Shown in pieces: positions 24,793 through 33,482 of a DNA stretch of 64,000 nt. A model generated the notes under the pieces. The model was not told the origin of the DNA. It made no database searches and saw only the letters and a list, made by a program, of their open reading frames with translations. Position 1 is the first letter of the stretch. Every line of letters begins with the position of its first letter. A program made the translations under genes and the position numbers. Source of the stretch: an uncultured Opitutia bacterium (GTDB lineage Bacteria > Verrucomicrobiota > Verrucomicrobiia > Opitutales > Opitutaceae); contig CAIONS010000051.1 in NCBI GenBank assembly GCA_903859715.1, positions 1 through 64,000 of the forward strand, in the 5' to 3' direction.

Positions 24793-25089
24793 TCACATCG
24801 CGAGTTTGAGCGATGGTTCAGGGCCGCTTACTTCTCCGCCGGGCAGCGGGCCCAAGTGATACATGATCACCTGCCGCTCGAGGTCCTGGCGCGACATGGT
24901 GCTGGTCAGGCGGGACGACGTGCCATCGGACAACACATACTCCCAGAGCTGGGCGCGCTGGATGATCTGGCCGGCGGAGTCCAGCTGCTCGTCGAGAAGG
25001 ACGCGGGCGACCGACACCGTGCCCGGAGTTCCGGGGCGGGTGCCGGTCTCGGCGCGCGCGAAACGGATGACGCGGATGCCAGGAGTCAT
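24793..25089 (-). CDS. Small conserved-looking protein of unknown function
   Basis: 98 residues. The central part (VSVARVLLDEQLDSAGQIIQ, then LWEYVLSDGTSSRL and SRQDLERQVIMYHLGPLP) looks like a compact mixed beta/alpha domain. No cysteine cluster, membrane segment or signal peptide. Its ATG overlaps the stop of the upstream gene by 4 nt (ATGA), so they are translationally coupled. I do not recognise the family. Confidence 0.55.
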   Translation of the reverse strand: MTPGIRVIRFARAETGTRPGTPGTVSVARVLLDEQLDSAGQIIQRAQLWEYVLSDGTSSRLTSTMSRQDLERQVIMYHLGPLPGGEVSGPEPSLKLAM

Positions 25090-25343
25090 GCCGCGGCTTC
25101 CTTGCTGCGGACCGCGGCGGCGGACTTGGCGGCTTCCGAGGCGAGATGCGCAAAGAAGGTGTCACGCCGTTCGCGGGCGATCTTGACGTCCTTCGTGCCG
25201 AGCGAACGGCGGATGCGCTCCTTGGTGAAGGGCGTGGGATGCACGGTGTAGTGCAGGAACCAGGTCCCGTGGTTGTCCCACAGGTGATGGTTCGGGTTCT
25301 CCGCATCGACGCGGATTCCGGGGAGTTTGGTGAGGTTGGACAT
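25086..25343 (-). CDS. Small protein of unknown function, upstream partner of the 98-aa protein
   Basis: 85 residues from ATG 25343; the longer track ORF would run through a terminator hairpin. It has NHHLWDNHGTWFLHYTVHP followed by a basic stretch (KERIRRSLGTKDVKIARERR) and an Ala-rich end. The layout faintly recalls the arm/SAM-like N-terminal region of tyrosine recombinases, but no catalytic domain follows. It overlaps the next gene by 4 nt. A structured leader with an intrinsic terminator lies directly upstream, suggesting control by attenuation or an adjacent small RNA. Confidence 0.55.
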   Translation of the reverse strand: MSNLTKLPGIRVDAENPNHHLWDNHGTWFLHYTVHPTPFTKERIRRSLGTKDVKIARERRDTFFAHLASEAAKSAAAVRSKEAAA

Positions 25344-25390
25344 GATGCGTGAGGATCTGTGGTGGGCAGGTTCGCGCATCAGGGTGTGAA

Positions 25391-25421
25391 AACAAAAAAC
25401 CGACCTGGGCATCAGGTCGGT
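25391..25421 (-). terminator. Strong intrinsic terminator within the leader of the small gene pair
   Basis: A 9-bp perfect stem ACCGACCTG/CAGGTCGGT with a 5-nt loop (25399-25421) is followed on the minus strand by six T residues and a further T-rich run. It stands 48 nt upstream of the ATG at 25343. Confidence 0.8.
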
Positions 25422-25525
25422 ATCGTCTTCGGGAGCGCTTTTGGTTCGGAGCCCTTGCGGGTCCCGCACATCCGAGGTTTCCCTCGATCCACCGTGGCCG
25501 CTCCCGGCCCGGTTGGCAGAACCGG
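25391..25525 (-). ncRNA. Candidate structured RNA or attenuating leader
   Basis: On the minus strand a hairpin CCGGTT/AACCGG with a 5-nt loop (25509-25525) is followed by a 7-bp stem (25499-25505 with 25431-25437). That stem encloses a GAAA-tetraloop hairpin (CGAGG/CCTCG, 25473-25486) and a small hairpin (TGCGG/CCGCA, 25456-25468). A strong terminator hairpin ends the set at 25399-25421. The 5-prime end is unknown and may lie further upstream, toward 25640. It lacks recognisable SRP, tmRNA, 6S or common riboswitch signatures. It may be a leader of the 25343 gene or a separate small RNA. Confidence 0.45.
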
Positions 25526-25686
25526 CTTGTGGAGGGCCGATTCGTTCCTGATGCAGTGCGGAACATGGAAGTACGCCGCGCGCCGTCCAGCTTTTTTTTC
25601 GGACAGCATCTACCCGAATGCAGGTGCTCTCCGTAATTTCCTAGTTTTCAGCCGTTTGACGTAAGCGCGGCGGACCAAAAATTTCT

Positions 25687-26778
25687 TCAAACGGCCGGAA
25701 ACAACCGCCGCAATCCGGCCTCGGACGCCTCCGCGACGCCGCGTTCCGTGATAAGACCCGTCACCAAACGCGCCGGTGTCACATCAAAGGCAGGGTTGGC
25801 GGCCGGACTTCCGGTCGGAGTAAGCGCGACGGTCCCGATGGTGCCATCGGCGAGCCGGCCGGTCAGGTGGGTGACTTCACGGGCGGCGCGTTCCTCGATG
25901 GGAATCTCGCGCAGCCCGTCGCGGATCGTCCAATCGATGCTGGACGAGGGCACAGCGGCATAGAACGGCACGCCGTTGTCGCGCGCGGCGAGAGCCTTCA
26001 GGTAGGTGCCGATCTTGTTGCACACGTCGCCGGTCGCGGTGGTGCGGTCGGTGCCGACGATGACGAGATCGACTTGCCCGCGCTGCATCAGGTGTCCGCC
26101 GGCGTTATCCACGATGACGGTGTGCGGCACGCCGTGATTCAGGAGTTCCCAGGCGGTGAGGCTGGCGCCCTGGTTGCGCGGCCGGGTTTCATCGACCCAG
26201 ACATGGAGGGGAATACCGGCGTCGTGTGCCGCATAGATGGGCGCGGTGGCCATGCCAAGGTCGACGCCGGCAAGCCAGCCGGCATTGCAGTGGGTGAGTA
26301 CATTGACGCGCTCGCCGGCGGCCTTTCGCGCCGCGATGGCGCGGAGGAGCGGCAGGCCGGCGGCGGCGATGCCGCGGTTGACCGCGACATCCTCATCACA
26401 GATTTCCACGGCGAGGCGATGGGCTGTCGCGGCGCGGGCGGCCGGGGCGAGCAGCGCGACTTGCGCGCGGACCCGGTCGAGCGCCCAGCGAAGGTTGACG
26501 GCGGTGGGGCGGGTCGCGAGCAGGGTGGCGTGGGCGTGCGAGAGGCCGGCGTCCGAGGCATCGGCGCGCAGCGCGAGCCACATTCCCCAGGCCGCGGTGG
26601 CGCCGATCAGCGGGGCGCCGCGGACAAGCATGGCCCGGATGGCGTGCGCCGCCTCGTCGAGCGTCGTAAGCCGGGCCGCGGCAAATGCGTGAGGCAGGCG
26701 GGTCTGGTCGATGATCTCGACGGACATGCCATCCGCCGCAGGCCAGATCGTACGGTAAGGGCGGCCGGACACGTTCAT
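25687..26778 (-). CDS. mtnA: S-methyl-5-thioribose-1-phosphate isomerase
   Basis: 363 residues from ATG 26778 (MNVSGRPYRTIW); the track uses TTG 26796. It isomerises methylthioribose-1-phosphate to methylthioribulose-1-phosphate in methionine salvage. Motifs seen are RGAPLIGATAAWG, NVLTHCNAG with the catalytic Cys region, VDETRPRNQGASLTAWEL, VGTDRTTATGDVCNKIGTY and PSSSIDW, all standard for MtnA rather than eIF2B-like relatives. No other salvage gene is adjacent. Confidence 0.95.
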   Translation of the reverse strand: MNVSGRPYRTIWPAADGMSVEIIDQTRLPHAFAAARLTTLDEAAHAIRAMLVRGAPLIGATAAWGMWLALRADASDAGLSHAHATLLATRPTAVNLRWALDRVRAQVALLAPAARAATAHRLAVEICDEDVAVNRGIAAAGLPLLRAIAARKAAGERVNVLTHCNAGWLAGVDLGMATAPIYAAHDAGIPLHVWVDETRPRNQGASLTAWELLNHGVPHTVIVDNAGGHLMQRGQVDLVIVGTDRTTATGDVCNKIGTYLKALAARDNGVPFYAAVPSSSIDWTIRDGLREIPIEERAAREVTHLTGRLADGTIGTVALTPTGSPAANPAFDVTPARLVTGLITERGVAEASEAGLRRLFPAV

Positions 26779-26991
26779 GGGGAAGGAATGAGGCAAGTCG
26801 TGCCGCCTGCAAAGCCCGAACGCACCGGCAAAGGCGGAGTCGGTTTCCGGGCCTTGACTCCGGGCTCACGCTTGCGCGACTTTGTCCGGCAACGGAGCAC
26901 CGTCTCGCAGGATCACCAACCTGCTTCCCGCAATTCGCCGACGCACCGTCGATCGGTCAGGGCGTGGAAGCGCAGCACAGGAATGTTTCCA

Positions 26992-27375
26992 ATGCAGAAG
27001 GAAAATGACGGAATCAGATTCGGCCGCATTGCGGCCAGTGTGGCGGTGTCGGACATGGCGCGGGCCCTCGACTTCTATGTCGGGATCATGGGTATGAGCG
27101 TGGCGTTTACCAACGGCGATCCGGTGGGCTTCGTCATTCTCAAACGGGACGACGGGGAACTCCACCTCTCGCTCCAGCGGGGTTATCGAAGTTCCACCAC
27201 GAACGCCTGTCACCTCATCGTCAACGACGCCACGGCCCTTCATGCGCACTGCGTCGCCGCGGGAGTGCGCATCATCAAGGGCCTGCGGGATCAGGAGTAC
27301 GGCTTGCGCGATTTTGCGATCGCCGATCCCGACGGCAACCGGATCGACATCGGGCAGCCGCTCAAAAAAGACTAG
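26992..27375 (+). CDS. VOC (glyoxalase/bleomycin-resistance) family protein
   Basis: 127 residues from ATG 26992, chosen because AGGA lies about 8 nt upstream; another ATG is at 26983. The track ORF extends far upstream antisense to mtnA and that part is spurious. The VOC pattern is seen as SVAVSDMARALDFYVGIMGM, HLIVNDATALHAHCVAAGV and FAIADPDGNRIDIGQPL. One-domain members bind metal or small hydrophobic compounds; the substrate is unknown. Confidence 0.8.
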   Translation: MQKENDGIRFGRIAASVAVSDMARALDFYVGIMGMSVAFTNGDPVGFVILKRDDGELHLSLQRGYRSSTTNACHLIVNDATALHAHCVAAGVRIIKGLRDQEYGLRDFAIADPDGNRIDIGQPLKKD

Positions 27376-27397
27376 GGAACGAAAATCCCGGCGGGAT

Positions 27398-28321
27398 TTA
27401 GGACAGCGTAACGCCCTTGGCCTTGGCGGCGCGGAGCAAGGCGTCGGCCATGTCGGAAGGCGTGGCGGCGACCTCGATGCCGCATTCCTGGAAGACAGCG
27501 ATCTTGGCGGCGGCGGTGTCCTCGGCTCCGCCGACAATGGCACCGGCGTGACCCATGCGGCGACCGGCGGGCGCGGTGGCACCCGCGATGAAGCCGGCGA
27601 CCGGTTTCTTGCAGTTGGCCTTGATCCAGCGGGCGGCCTCGACCTCGGCGTTGCCGCCGATTTCACCGATGAGAATGATGGCGTGGGTGTCGGGATCGGC
27701 GTTGAAGAGCTTGATCACATCGAGGTGTGACGTGCCGTTGACGGGATCGCCGCCGATGCCGACGGACGTGCTTTGGCCGATGCCCTTGGTCGTGAGTTGG
27801 AAAACCGCCTCGTAGGTGAGCGTGCCGGAGCGCGAGACGACGCCGACGTGGCCCTTTTTGTGAATATAGCCGGGCGCGATGCCGATGCGGCAGCCGCCGT
27901 TGGAATCCTTGCCGGTGCCGGGCGTGACGATGCCCGGACAGTTCGGGCCGACGAGACGCGTCGAGCTGCCCGACATCGCGCGCTTCACGCGGATCATGTC
28001 CTTGATCGGGATGCCCTCGGTGATGGCGACGGCGAGGTCGAGCCCGGCGTCGACGCACTCGAGGATGGCGTCACCGGCGAACGGTGGCGGGACAAAGATC
28101 ACGGAGACGGTGGCGCCGGTCTTTTTCGCGGCCTCGCTCACGGTATCGAAGATCGGAACCTTGGCGCCCTTGTGCTCGAAGAACTGGCCGCCCTTGCCGG
28201 GCGTGACGCCGGCGACGACGCGGGTGCCGTAGTCGAGCGAGAGCTGCGCGTGCTTGGCGCCGAAGGCACCGGTGATGCCCTGGACGAGGATCTTGGTCTC
28301 GGGAGTGATGAGAATGGACAT
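27398..28321 (-). CDS. sucD: Succinate--CoA ligase subunit alpha
   Basis: 307 residues from ATG 28321 ([20 protein letters not shown]). The alpha subunit binds CoA and carries the phosphohistidine. Seen are the CoA-binding start, [42 protein letters not shown] and the active-site His in GHAGAIVGG. With sucC (28842-30023) it forms the TCA-cycle enzyme; a VOC gene lies between them on the same strand, which is unusual. Confidence 0.97.
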   Translation of the reverse strand: MSILITPETKILVQGITGAFGAKHAQLSLDYGTRVVAGVTPGKGGQFFEHKGAKVPIFDTVSEAAKKTGATVSVIFVPPPFAGDAILECVDAGLDLAVAITEGIPIKDMIRVKRAMSGSSTRLVGPNCPGIVTPGTGKDSNGGCRIGIAPGYIHKKGHVGVVSRSGTLTYEAVFQLTTKGIGQSTSVGIGGDPVNGTSHLDVIKLFNADPDTHAIILIGEIGGNAEVEAARWIKANCKKPVAGFIAGATAPAGRRMGHAGAIVGGAEDTAAAKIAVFQECGIEVAATPSDMADALLRAAKAKGVTLS

Positions 28322-28340
28322 TGAGGGAAAGGCGCTGCGC

Positions 28341-28380
28341 GTAGATCGGAGATGGAAGATAGGAGATTGAGACGAACTGA
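28341..28380. repeat. Heptad array (GGAGATG type) between the VOC gene and sucD
   Basis: Units GTAGATC, GGAGATG, GAAGATA, GGAGATT and GAGACGA with 7-nt period fill the spacer. The array directly abuts the stop codon of the VOC gene (28381). A similar array is at 53775-53811. No inverted arm is present. Confidence 0.7.
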
Positions 28381-28749
28381 TCAGTCTTTGAGTTTGCGTG
28401 AGTGCAGGGTGAGCTCGTTGCCGTCGGCATCGGCAACTTGGAACATGCGGCACTGACCGTAGACAGCGAGCGGGGTGACGATCTTATACGCAGCGGCTTC
28501 GACCGCCTGGAGCGCGGCGGTAAGGTCGGCGACCTCCAAGGCGAGGGCGGATGCGGTTTTGCCCGGCATCGCATTCGTGATGGCGAGCGCCTGACCAGCG
28601 ATATCATACTCGATCCACCACTTGCCCGGCGCGAATTCGACCTGCATCCCCACCTTAAGGCCGAGCAGATCCTCGTAGAATTTTCGCGCGCGTGGCACGT
28701 CGGTGACCGGGTGAAAAACGAAGGCGAGTTCTTTGACTTGGATGCTCAT
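28381..28749 (-). CDS. VOC family protein between sucC and sucD
   Basis: 122 residues, a glyoxalase-fold domain with [38 protein letters not shown] and [20 protein letters not shown]. Function is unknown. It lies in the run sucC - VOC - sucD on the minus strand with short repeat-filled spacers, so it is probably cotranscribed with the succinyl-CoA ligase genes. Confidence 0.8.
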   Translation of the reverse strand: MSIQVKELAFVFHPVTDVPRARKFYEDLLGLKVGMQVEFAPGKWWIEYDIAGQALAITNAMPGKTASALALEVADLTAALQAVEAAAYKIVTPLAVYGQCRMFQVADADGNELTLHSRKLKD

Positions 28750-28770
28750 GAGAAGGCTTGTTTTACAGAA

Positions 28771-28839
28771 GGTAACTGAGGGAACTGAGATCGATGAGGG
28801 AGTTTGGATTCTCTGTTCTCTCTGTTTGCTCCTGTGAAA
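28771..28839. repeat. Inverted heptad element between sucC and the VOC gene
   Basis: Left units GGTAACT, GAGGGAA, CTGAGAT and CGATGAG are followed by a right arm that reads on the minus strand CAGGAGC, AAACAGA, GAGAACA, GAGAATC. The arms match only loosely. The right arm ends within a few bases of the sucC stop codon. Confidence 0.6.
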
Positions 28840-28841
28840 AT

Positions 28842-30023
28842 TTAGGCGACGAGCTTGACGATTTTCTGGGCGGCGTCGGCCATGGTGTCGCCGGAGACGA
28901 GGGCGAGGCCGGAGCCGGCGAGGGTGGCCTTGCCGGCGGCGACGTTGTTGCCCTCGAGGCGCACGACGAGCGGGAGCTTGAGGCCGACCTCCCTGACCGC
29001 CTCGACGATGCCGAGGGCGATGACATTGCAGTCCATGATGCCGCCGAAGATGTTGACGAAAATCCCCTTCACGTTCGGGTCGCCGAGGATGATCTTGAAT
29101 GCCGCGATGACCTGCTCCTTCGAGGCGCCGCCGCCGACGTCGAGGAAGTTGGCCGGGCTGCCGCCGAAATGCTTGATGATGTCCATCGTGCTCATCGCGA
29201 GGCCGGCGCCGTTGACGAGGCAGGCGATGTTGCCGTCGAGCGCGATGTAGGACAGGCTGGCCTTGGAGGCCTCGATCTCCTTCGGGTCCTCCTCGTTGAG
29301 GTCGCGCAGGGCGACGACCTCGGGGTGGCGGAAGAGCGCGTTGTCGTCGAAGGAGACCTTGGCATCGAGGGCGAGCACGTCGCCCGTGGGCGTAGTGATG
29401 AGCGGGTTGACCTCGACCATGGCGGCGTCGGTTTCCCAGTACATCGTGTAGAGGTTGCGGATGAGCTTGGCGGCGTTCTTGGCCTCGGCACCGGTGAAAC
29501 CGAGTTGGAAGACAAGTTCGCGGACCTGGAAATCCGCGAGGCCGTAGGCGGGATCGACGAGGACCTTGTGCAGCTTCTCCGGCGTGTCGTGCGCGACCTT
29601 CTCGATCTCGACGCCGCCCTCGGTGGAGGCGACGATGACGGGCCGCGACGAGGCGCGGTCGAGGAGGATGGCGAGGTAGTATTCCTTTTTGATGTCGCTC
29701 GCCTGGGTGAAATAGATCGTCTGCACCTTCCGGCCGGTGGGGCCGGTCTGGATCGTGATGAGGGTGTTGCCGAGCATCTTGCCGGCCTTCTCCTTCGCCT
29801 CGGCCTTGGTCGGGCAGAATTTCACGCCGCCCTTGAAGCCGTCGGTAAACGTCCCCTTGCCGCGACCGCCGGCGTGGATTTGTGATTTCACCATGATGGC
29901 GCCCTCGGGGAGCGACGCGAGGGCGGTATCAAATTCCGCGGCGGACTTGGCAGTGGCGCCCTTGGGCGCCGGGACGCCAAATTTCTCGAACAAGGCCTTG
30001 GCCTGATACTCGTGGATGTTCAT
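28842..30023 (-). CDS. sucC: Succinate--CoA ligase subunit beta (ADP-forming)
   Basis: 393 residues from ATG 30023 ([20 protein letters not shown]). The beta subunit provides the ATP-grasp nucleotide site and the succinate site. Seen are [33 protein letters not shown], and [16 protein letters not shown] with [15 protein letters not shown]. Start of the sucC - VOC - sucD run. Confidence 0.97.
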   Translation of the reverse strand: MNIHEYQAKALFEKFGVPAPKGATAKSAAEFDTALASLPEGAIMVKSQIHAGGRGKGTFTDGFKGGVKFCPTKAEAKEKAGKMLGNTLITIQTGPTGRKVQTIYFTQASDIKKEYYLAILLDRASSRPVIVASTEGGVEIEKVAHDTPEKLHKVLVDPAYGLADFQVRELVFQLGFTGAEAKNAAKLIRNLYTMYWETDAAMVEVNPLITTPTGDVLALDAKVSFDDNALFRHPEVVALRDLNEEDPKEIEASKASLSYIALDGNIACLVNGAGLAMSTMDIIKHFGGSPANFLDVGGGASKEQVIAAFKIILGDPNVKGIFVNIFGGIMDCNVIALGIVEAVREVGLKLPLVVRLEGNNVAAGKATLAGSGLALVSGDTMADAAQKIVKLVA

Positions 30024-30148
30024 GGGGAGGCGGGCAGTAAGCCAGAAACCCGCCGGGATAGGCACGCAAAAAAGCGGCGGAGGCGGGTTCGTTAGCTGGA
30101 ATGCGCGCGGGATTGCGTTCGGCTAATGCGCGGCCACGATGGCGCGCC

Positions 30149-30652
30149 ATGCAATCGCACGAGGTCCTGCGGGAAGTCTTCAAGAAAACCAGCGCGAAAC
30201 AGATCGCGGCTGACCTGGGGTTGTCGCTTTCGCTGATCTACAAATGGACGGAGCCGCCCTCCGACGATGCGGGCAGCGGCGCTAACAACCCGCTCGACCG
30301 GGTTGGCCAGCTGGTCAAGTCGACCCACGACCCGCGGATTGCCCAGTGGGTAGCGGAGCAGACCGGCGGTTTTTTCATCCGGAATCCGGCGGGGCTGAGC
30401 CATCCCGGCCAGCTCATCCCGTTGACGAACGACATCGTGCAGGAATTCGCCGACATGCTGGCGACGATCGCCTCCTCGGCGGCGGACAACAAGATCACGC
30501 CGGAAGAGGCGAAGAAGATCCGCGCGCGCTGGGAGGAGTTGAAAAGCGTGACGGAAAGCTTCGTGCGTGCGTGCGAGAGCGGAAATTTCGGCGGAGTGCA
30601 TCACGCGGCGGCGGCTGACGCGGTGAAGAAGGCCGGGCGCGCGGAATCCTGA
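30149..30652 (+). CDS. Helix-turn-helix DNA-binding protein, phage CII-like
   Basis: 167 residues from ATG 30149; the track start at 30101 adds unconserved residues. An N-terminal HTH (TSAKQIAADLGLSLSLIYKW) is followed by a helical region with QWVAEQTGGFFIRNP and a C-terminal helical bundle (LTNDIVQEFADMLATIASSA). The arrangement resembles CII/CP76-type regulators. It stands alone, divergent from sucC and convergent with the cyclase gene; no prophage genes are nearby, so a domesticated or chromosomal role is likely. Targets are unknown. Confidence 0.6.
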   Translation: MQSHEVLREVFKKTSAKQIAADLGLSLSLIYKWTEPPSDDAGSGANNPLDRVGQLVKSTHDPRIAQWVAEQTGGFFIRNPAGLSHPGQLIPLTNDIVQEFADMLATIASSAADNKITPEEAKKIRARWEELKSVTESFVRACESGNFGGVHHAAAADAVKKAGRAES

Positions 30653-30660
30653 AGCAAGGC

Positions 30661-30818
30661 CGAACATCGAACGCTCAACTTCGAACGTCCAACGTCGAAG
30701 CCAGTCTCCTCATGACGGCTGCTACACTCGGACTTGGATGTTCGATGTTCAGCGTTGAATGTTGGACGTTCGCCTCGGCCGAAATCCAATCCAGCATCGT
30801 GACCTCGGCTGCTACTGG
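30661..30818. repeat. Heptad element, inverted copy of the 12.3-kb inner arrays, with two GGCTGCTAC boxes
   Basis: Array 30661-30700 (CGAACAT, CGAACGC, TCAACTT, CGAACGT) matches the right inner arm at 12404-12440 read in reverse. Array 30736-30772 matches the left inner arm at 12331-12370 in reverse. Two copies of the GGCTGCTAC box lie at 30701-30726 and 30792-30818. The element fills the convergent spacer between the HTH gene and the cyclase gene. Confidence 0.75.
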
Positions 30819-30829
30819 ACGGAAGCTTG

Positions 30830-32710
30830 CTAGATGCGCCAAAAGGGATGGTTCGTGATGCCGGCCTGGGTCTTGAGGCGCCAGACTTCGAATTCCTCCT
30901 CGCCGAAGCCCTTGAGCAGCGCGGTCTCGCTGCCGGTGCCGAGCAGCGTGGCATGCTCGGACAGCAGGGTGGCGACCTCGGGATCGTGGCGCACGGCGGC
31001 GGAAAGCACGAGATCCTCGCCGGTGCCGAGGGCGCACAGCCGCGCGGCGATGTTGACCGTGGTGCCGAAGTAATCGAGCCGCTCGTTCTGGTTGATGGCG
31101 ATGCACGGGCCGTGATGCAGGCCGGCCTTGAGGGCCAGCGGATGGGGGGCGTGCGCGGTACTGATGCCGGCGGGCAGTTCGTAGTCGTCGGGTCGCGCGA
31201 GATAGCGCTGGGCCCGGACGAGCGCGCGGAGAGCGGCGCTGGGCTGGGGAAAGACCGCCATGATGGCGTCGCCCATCGTTTTCACGATAGCGCCGTCTTC
31301 CGCGGCGACGGCGGCCTTGAGGATCTCGAAGTGGGTGAGCACGCGGCCGAAGGCGCGGGCGTCGCCGATATCCTTGTAGAGCTGGGTGGAATTCTTGAGG
31401 TCGGTGAAGATGACCGTGAGCGAACCGACGGAAACCTGGCCGCCGGGACGCAGCACCTCGCGCGAAAACAGGTCGCGGAACACCTGCAGCGCGGTAACTT
31501 CGGCGGCGGTAGTGGACTGGTCGCTCCACTCGACGTGCTCGACGATCGCGAGCTGGGCTGCGTCACCCGGATTGGCGAGCGTGAGGGCGCCGCCCGGGGC
31601 GAGCGAAAGTTCGCCGATGATGCTGGATTGGGCGGTGAGGGTGACCTCGGCGGCGCGGCCGGCCCCGGGCTCGACACGGAATGCGACGGGTGAGGCGAGT
31701 CCCGGCGCCCGCACGCGATATCGACCGGGTTTGAGGGCGAGGACCAGCGGCCGGCTCTCCGCCGGCTGGAGGAGCTGCTGGGCGACGATGTGCGGTGTTA
31801 CCTGCGGGCCGCCGACGCAATAATCGACGCGGGGAACCCGGCGGATCGCGGCAGTGGGCGTGAAGGTGAGCTCGACCGACTGGTCGAAGTTGGCGGTGAA
31901 ATCGACGTGGCAAGTATCGCAATGTGCCTGGCTGTTCAGTGTGCCGAGCGAGGCCGATGTCGCCTTCGCGCCGCGGCAATGCGGGCACAGGACATCCCAA
32001 TGGAAGTCGAGCAGGCCGGCGCGCGTGGCATGGAGGAAGAGCTTCAGCGTCTGGCGCCGGTCGCTGCGCCAGAGGTCGGCAAGCGCGTAGGGCCGCATGC
32101 GCTGGCTGGCGAGATCGTCGGCTGTTGCCACGAACTCGGCGAGTCGCGCCACCAGATCGGCGGGTTGCTGCGCGTCGCCTGTCAGCGTCCGACGCGCGGT
32201 GACGAGGCGCTCGGGCGCGCCTTGGGCGAGAGTGGGTTTCTGCGCCAGCTGGGAGACGCGCAAGCCCTGCCGGGCGAATTCGTCGTAGCGCCGGAAGACG
32301 CGCTCGGTGGTCGCGCGGGCCTGCCGGCCGATGGAGAGCGGCAGCGCGAGCCGGCCGAGCAGATTGGAGGGCGTGAGCCGCATCTCGTAGGTGAGCGTGG
32401 TGCCGCCGCCGGCCCGGGGCGCGAGTTCGCAGCGCATGATCATCTGTGAGACCGGTCCGCTGAAGTAGCTGCGCTCAACCGCATAGCGCCACGGTTCCTG
32501 CCATTCGAAGGCGTGCTCCTCCCATTCGATGACGATGCCCATGGCCACGGCGCGCAAGCGGCGATGGGTGGACGTGCTGGGCTGGACGGTGATGTGCGGG
32601 TAACCGCAGTCGCGGTTGAACCGGTCCGTATTCGACACGAGCGGCCAGAGCGCCTCGGGCGGCGACTCCAGCTTCCAGGTCCATTGAAAGAATTGCTCGG
32701 GGTGCGGCAT
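30830..32710 (-). CDS. Adenylate/guanylate cyclase-domain protein with N-terminal SRPBCC domain
   Basis: 626 residues. The N-terminal region (1-160; FFQWTWKLESPPEALWPLVS) looks like an SRPBCC/polyketide-cyclase ligand-binding fold. A middle region has a zinc-ribbon-like pair CPHCRGAK and CDTCHVDF (about residues 240-270) and a beta-rich part. The C-terminal class III cyclase domain keeps both metal Asp residues (IFTDLKNSTQL and KTMGDAIMAVF) and the transition-state Asn/Arg (TTVNIAARL), so it should be active. No membrane segment is seen. The input signal and effector are unknown. Confidence 0.85.
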   Translation of the reverse strand: MPHPEQFFQWTWKLESPPEALWPLVSNTDRFNRDCGYPHITVQPSTSTHRRLRAVAMGIVIEWEEHAFEWQEPWRYAVERSYFSGPVSQMIMRCELAPRAGGGTTLTYEMRLTPSNLLGRLALPLSIGRQARATTERVFRRYDEFARQGLRVSQLAQKPTLAQGAPERLVTARRTLTGDAQQPADLVARLAEFVATADDLASQRMRPYALADLWRSDRRQTLKLFLHATRAGLLDFHWDVLCPHCRGAKATSASLGTLNSQAHCDTCHVDFTANFDQSVELTFTPTAAIRRVPRVDYCVGGPQVTPHIVAQQLLQPAESRPLVLALKPGRYRVRAPGLASPVAFRVEPGAGRAAEVTLTAQSSIIGELSLAPGGALTLANPGDAAQLAIVEHVEWSDQSTTAAEVTALQVFRDLFSREVLRPGGQVSVGSLTVIFTDLKNSTQLYKDIGDARAFGRVLTHFEILKAAVAAEDGAIVKTMGDAIMAVFPQPSAALRALVRAQRYLARPDDYELPAGISTAHAPHPLALKAGLHHGPCIAINQNERLDYFGTTVNIAARLCALGTGEDLVLSAAVRHDPEVATLLSEHATLLGTGSETALLKGFGEEEFEVWRLKTQAGITNHPFWRI

Positions 32711-32731
32711 GACGGCCGAGCTGATACGGGC

Positions 32732-33475
32732 CTAACGCCCGAGCAGATGCTTGGTCAGGAACGCGGTCTGGAGGGCGGAGAGCTCCTTCAGTCCCGTTTG
32801 GGCGAGGGCCAGGAGGCTCTGGAGCTGTTCGGGCGAAAAGGTGGATTCCTCACCGCTGCTCTGTACCTCGACGAACTGGCCGCGGCCGGTCATCACGATG
32901 TTGGCGTCGACCTCGGCGTCCTTGTCCTCGACGTAGTTGAGATCGAGCAGCGCGCGACCGCCGCACACTCCGACGCTTACGGCGGCGACGGAATCGGCGA
33001 GCGGGTTCTCGGCGAGTTTGCGGTCATCGAGCAGCTTTTGCACGGCAAGCCGCGTGGCTAGGTAGGCGCCGGTGATGGAAGCGGTGCGCGTGCCGCCATC
33101 AGCCTGGAGGACATCGCAGTCCACCCAGAGGGTGTTGTCGCCGAGCTTCTGGAGGTCGACCACGGCGCGGAGCGAGCGACCGATGAGCCGCTGGATCTCG
33201 ACGGTGCGGCCGTCGAGCTTGCCCTTGGAAATATCGCGCGGCTTCCGCTCCAGGGTGGAGTAGGGCAGCATCGAGTACTCGGCGGTGAGCCAGCCGCCCT
33301 TGACGCCTTGCTGGCGCATCCACGACGGCACTTTCGGCTCGATCATGGCGGAGCAAATGACGCGGGTGGCGCCGAAGGCGACGAGCACGGAGCCGGTGGC
33401 GTGCGGCGCGATGCCGGCTTCGAACGTGATGGGACGCAATTGGGCGGCCGAGCGGCCGTCGGAACGGGAAGACAT
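32732..33475 (-). CDS. rph: Ribonuclease PH
   Basis: 247 residues. Phosphorolytic 3-prime exoribonuclease that trims tRNA 3-prime tails. Seen are RSDGRSAAQLRPITFEAG, ATRVICSAMIEPKVPSWMR, EIQRLIGRSLRAVVDL, WVDCDVLQADGGTRTASI and VDANIVMTGRGQFVEVQ, all typical of Rph. It is downstream of hprK on the same strand across an inverted heptad element. Confidence 0.96.
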   Translation of the reverse strand: MSSRSDGRSAAQLRPITFEAGIAPHATGSVLVAFGATRVICSAMIEPKVPSWMRQQGVKGGWLTAEYSMLPYSTLERKPRDISKGKLDGRTVEIQRLIGRSLRAVVDLQKLGDNTLWVDCDVLQADGGTRTASITGAYLATRLAVQKLLDDRKLAENPLADSVAAVSVGVCGGRALLDLNYVEDKDAEVDANIVMTGRGQFVEVQSSGEESTFSPEQLQSLLALAQTGLKELSALQTAFLTKHLLGR

Positions 33476-33482
33476 GATTGGA

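Noticed and set aside
25391-25640. SRP RNA, tmRNA, 6S RNA or a common riboswitch
   Set aside because: I found none of their signature sequences; kept only as an unclassified structured RNA.
25867-26991. N-terminal 375 residues of the track ORF 25867-27375
   Set aside because: Antisense to mtnA; only the VOC domain from 26992 is supported.
30149-30652. Prophage remnant around the CII-like regulator
   Set aside because: No integrase, structural or lysis genes nearby; neighbours are housekeeping genes.
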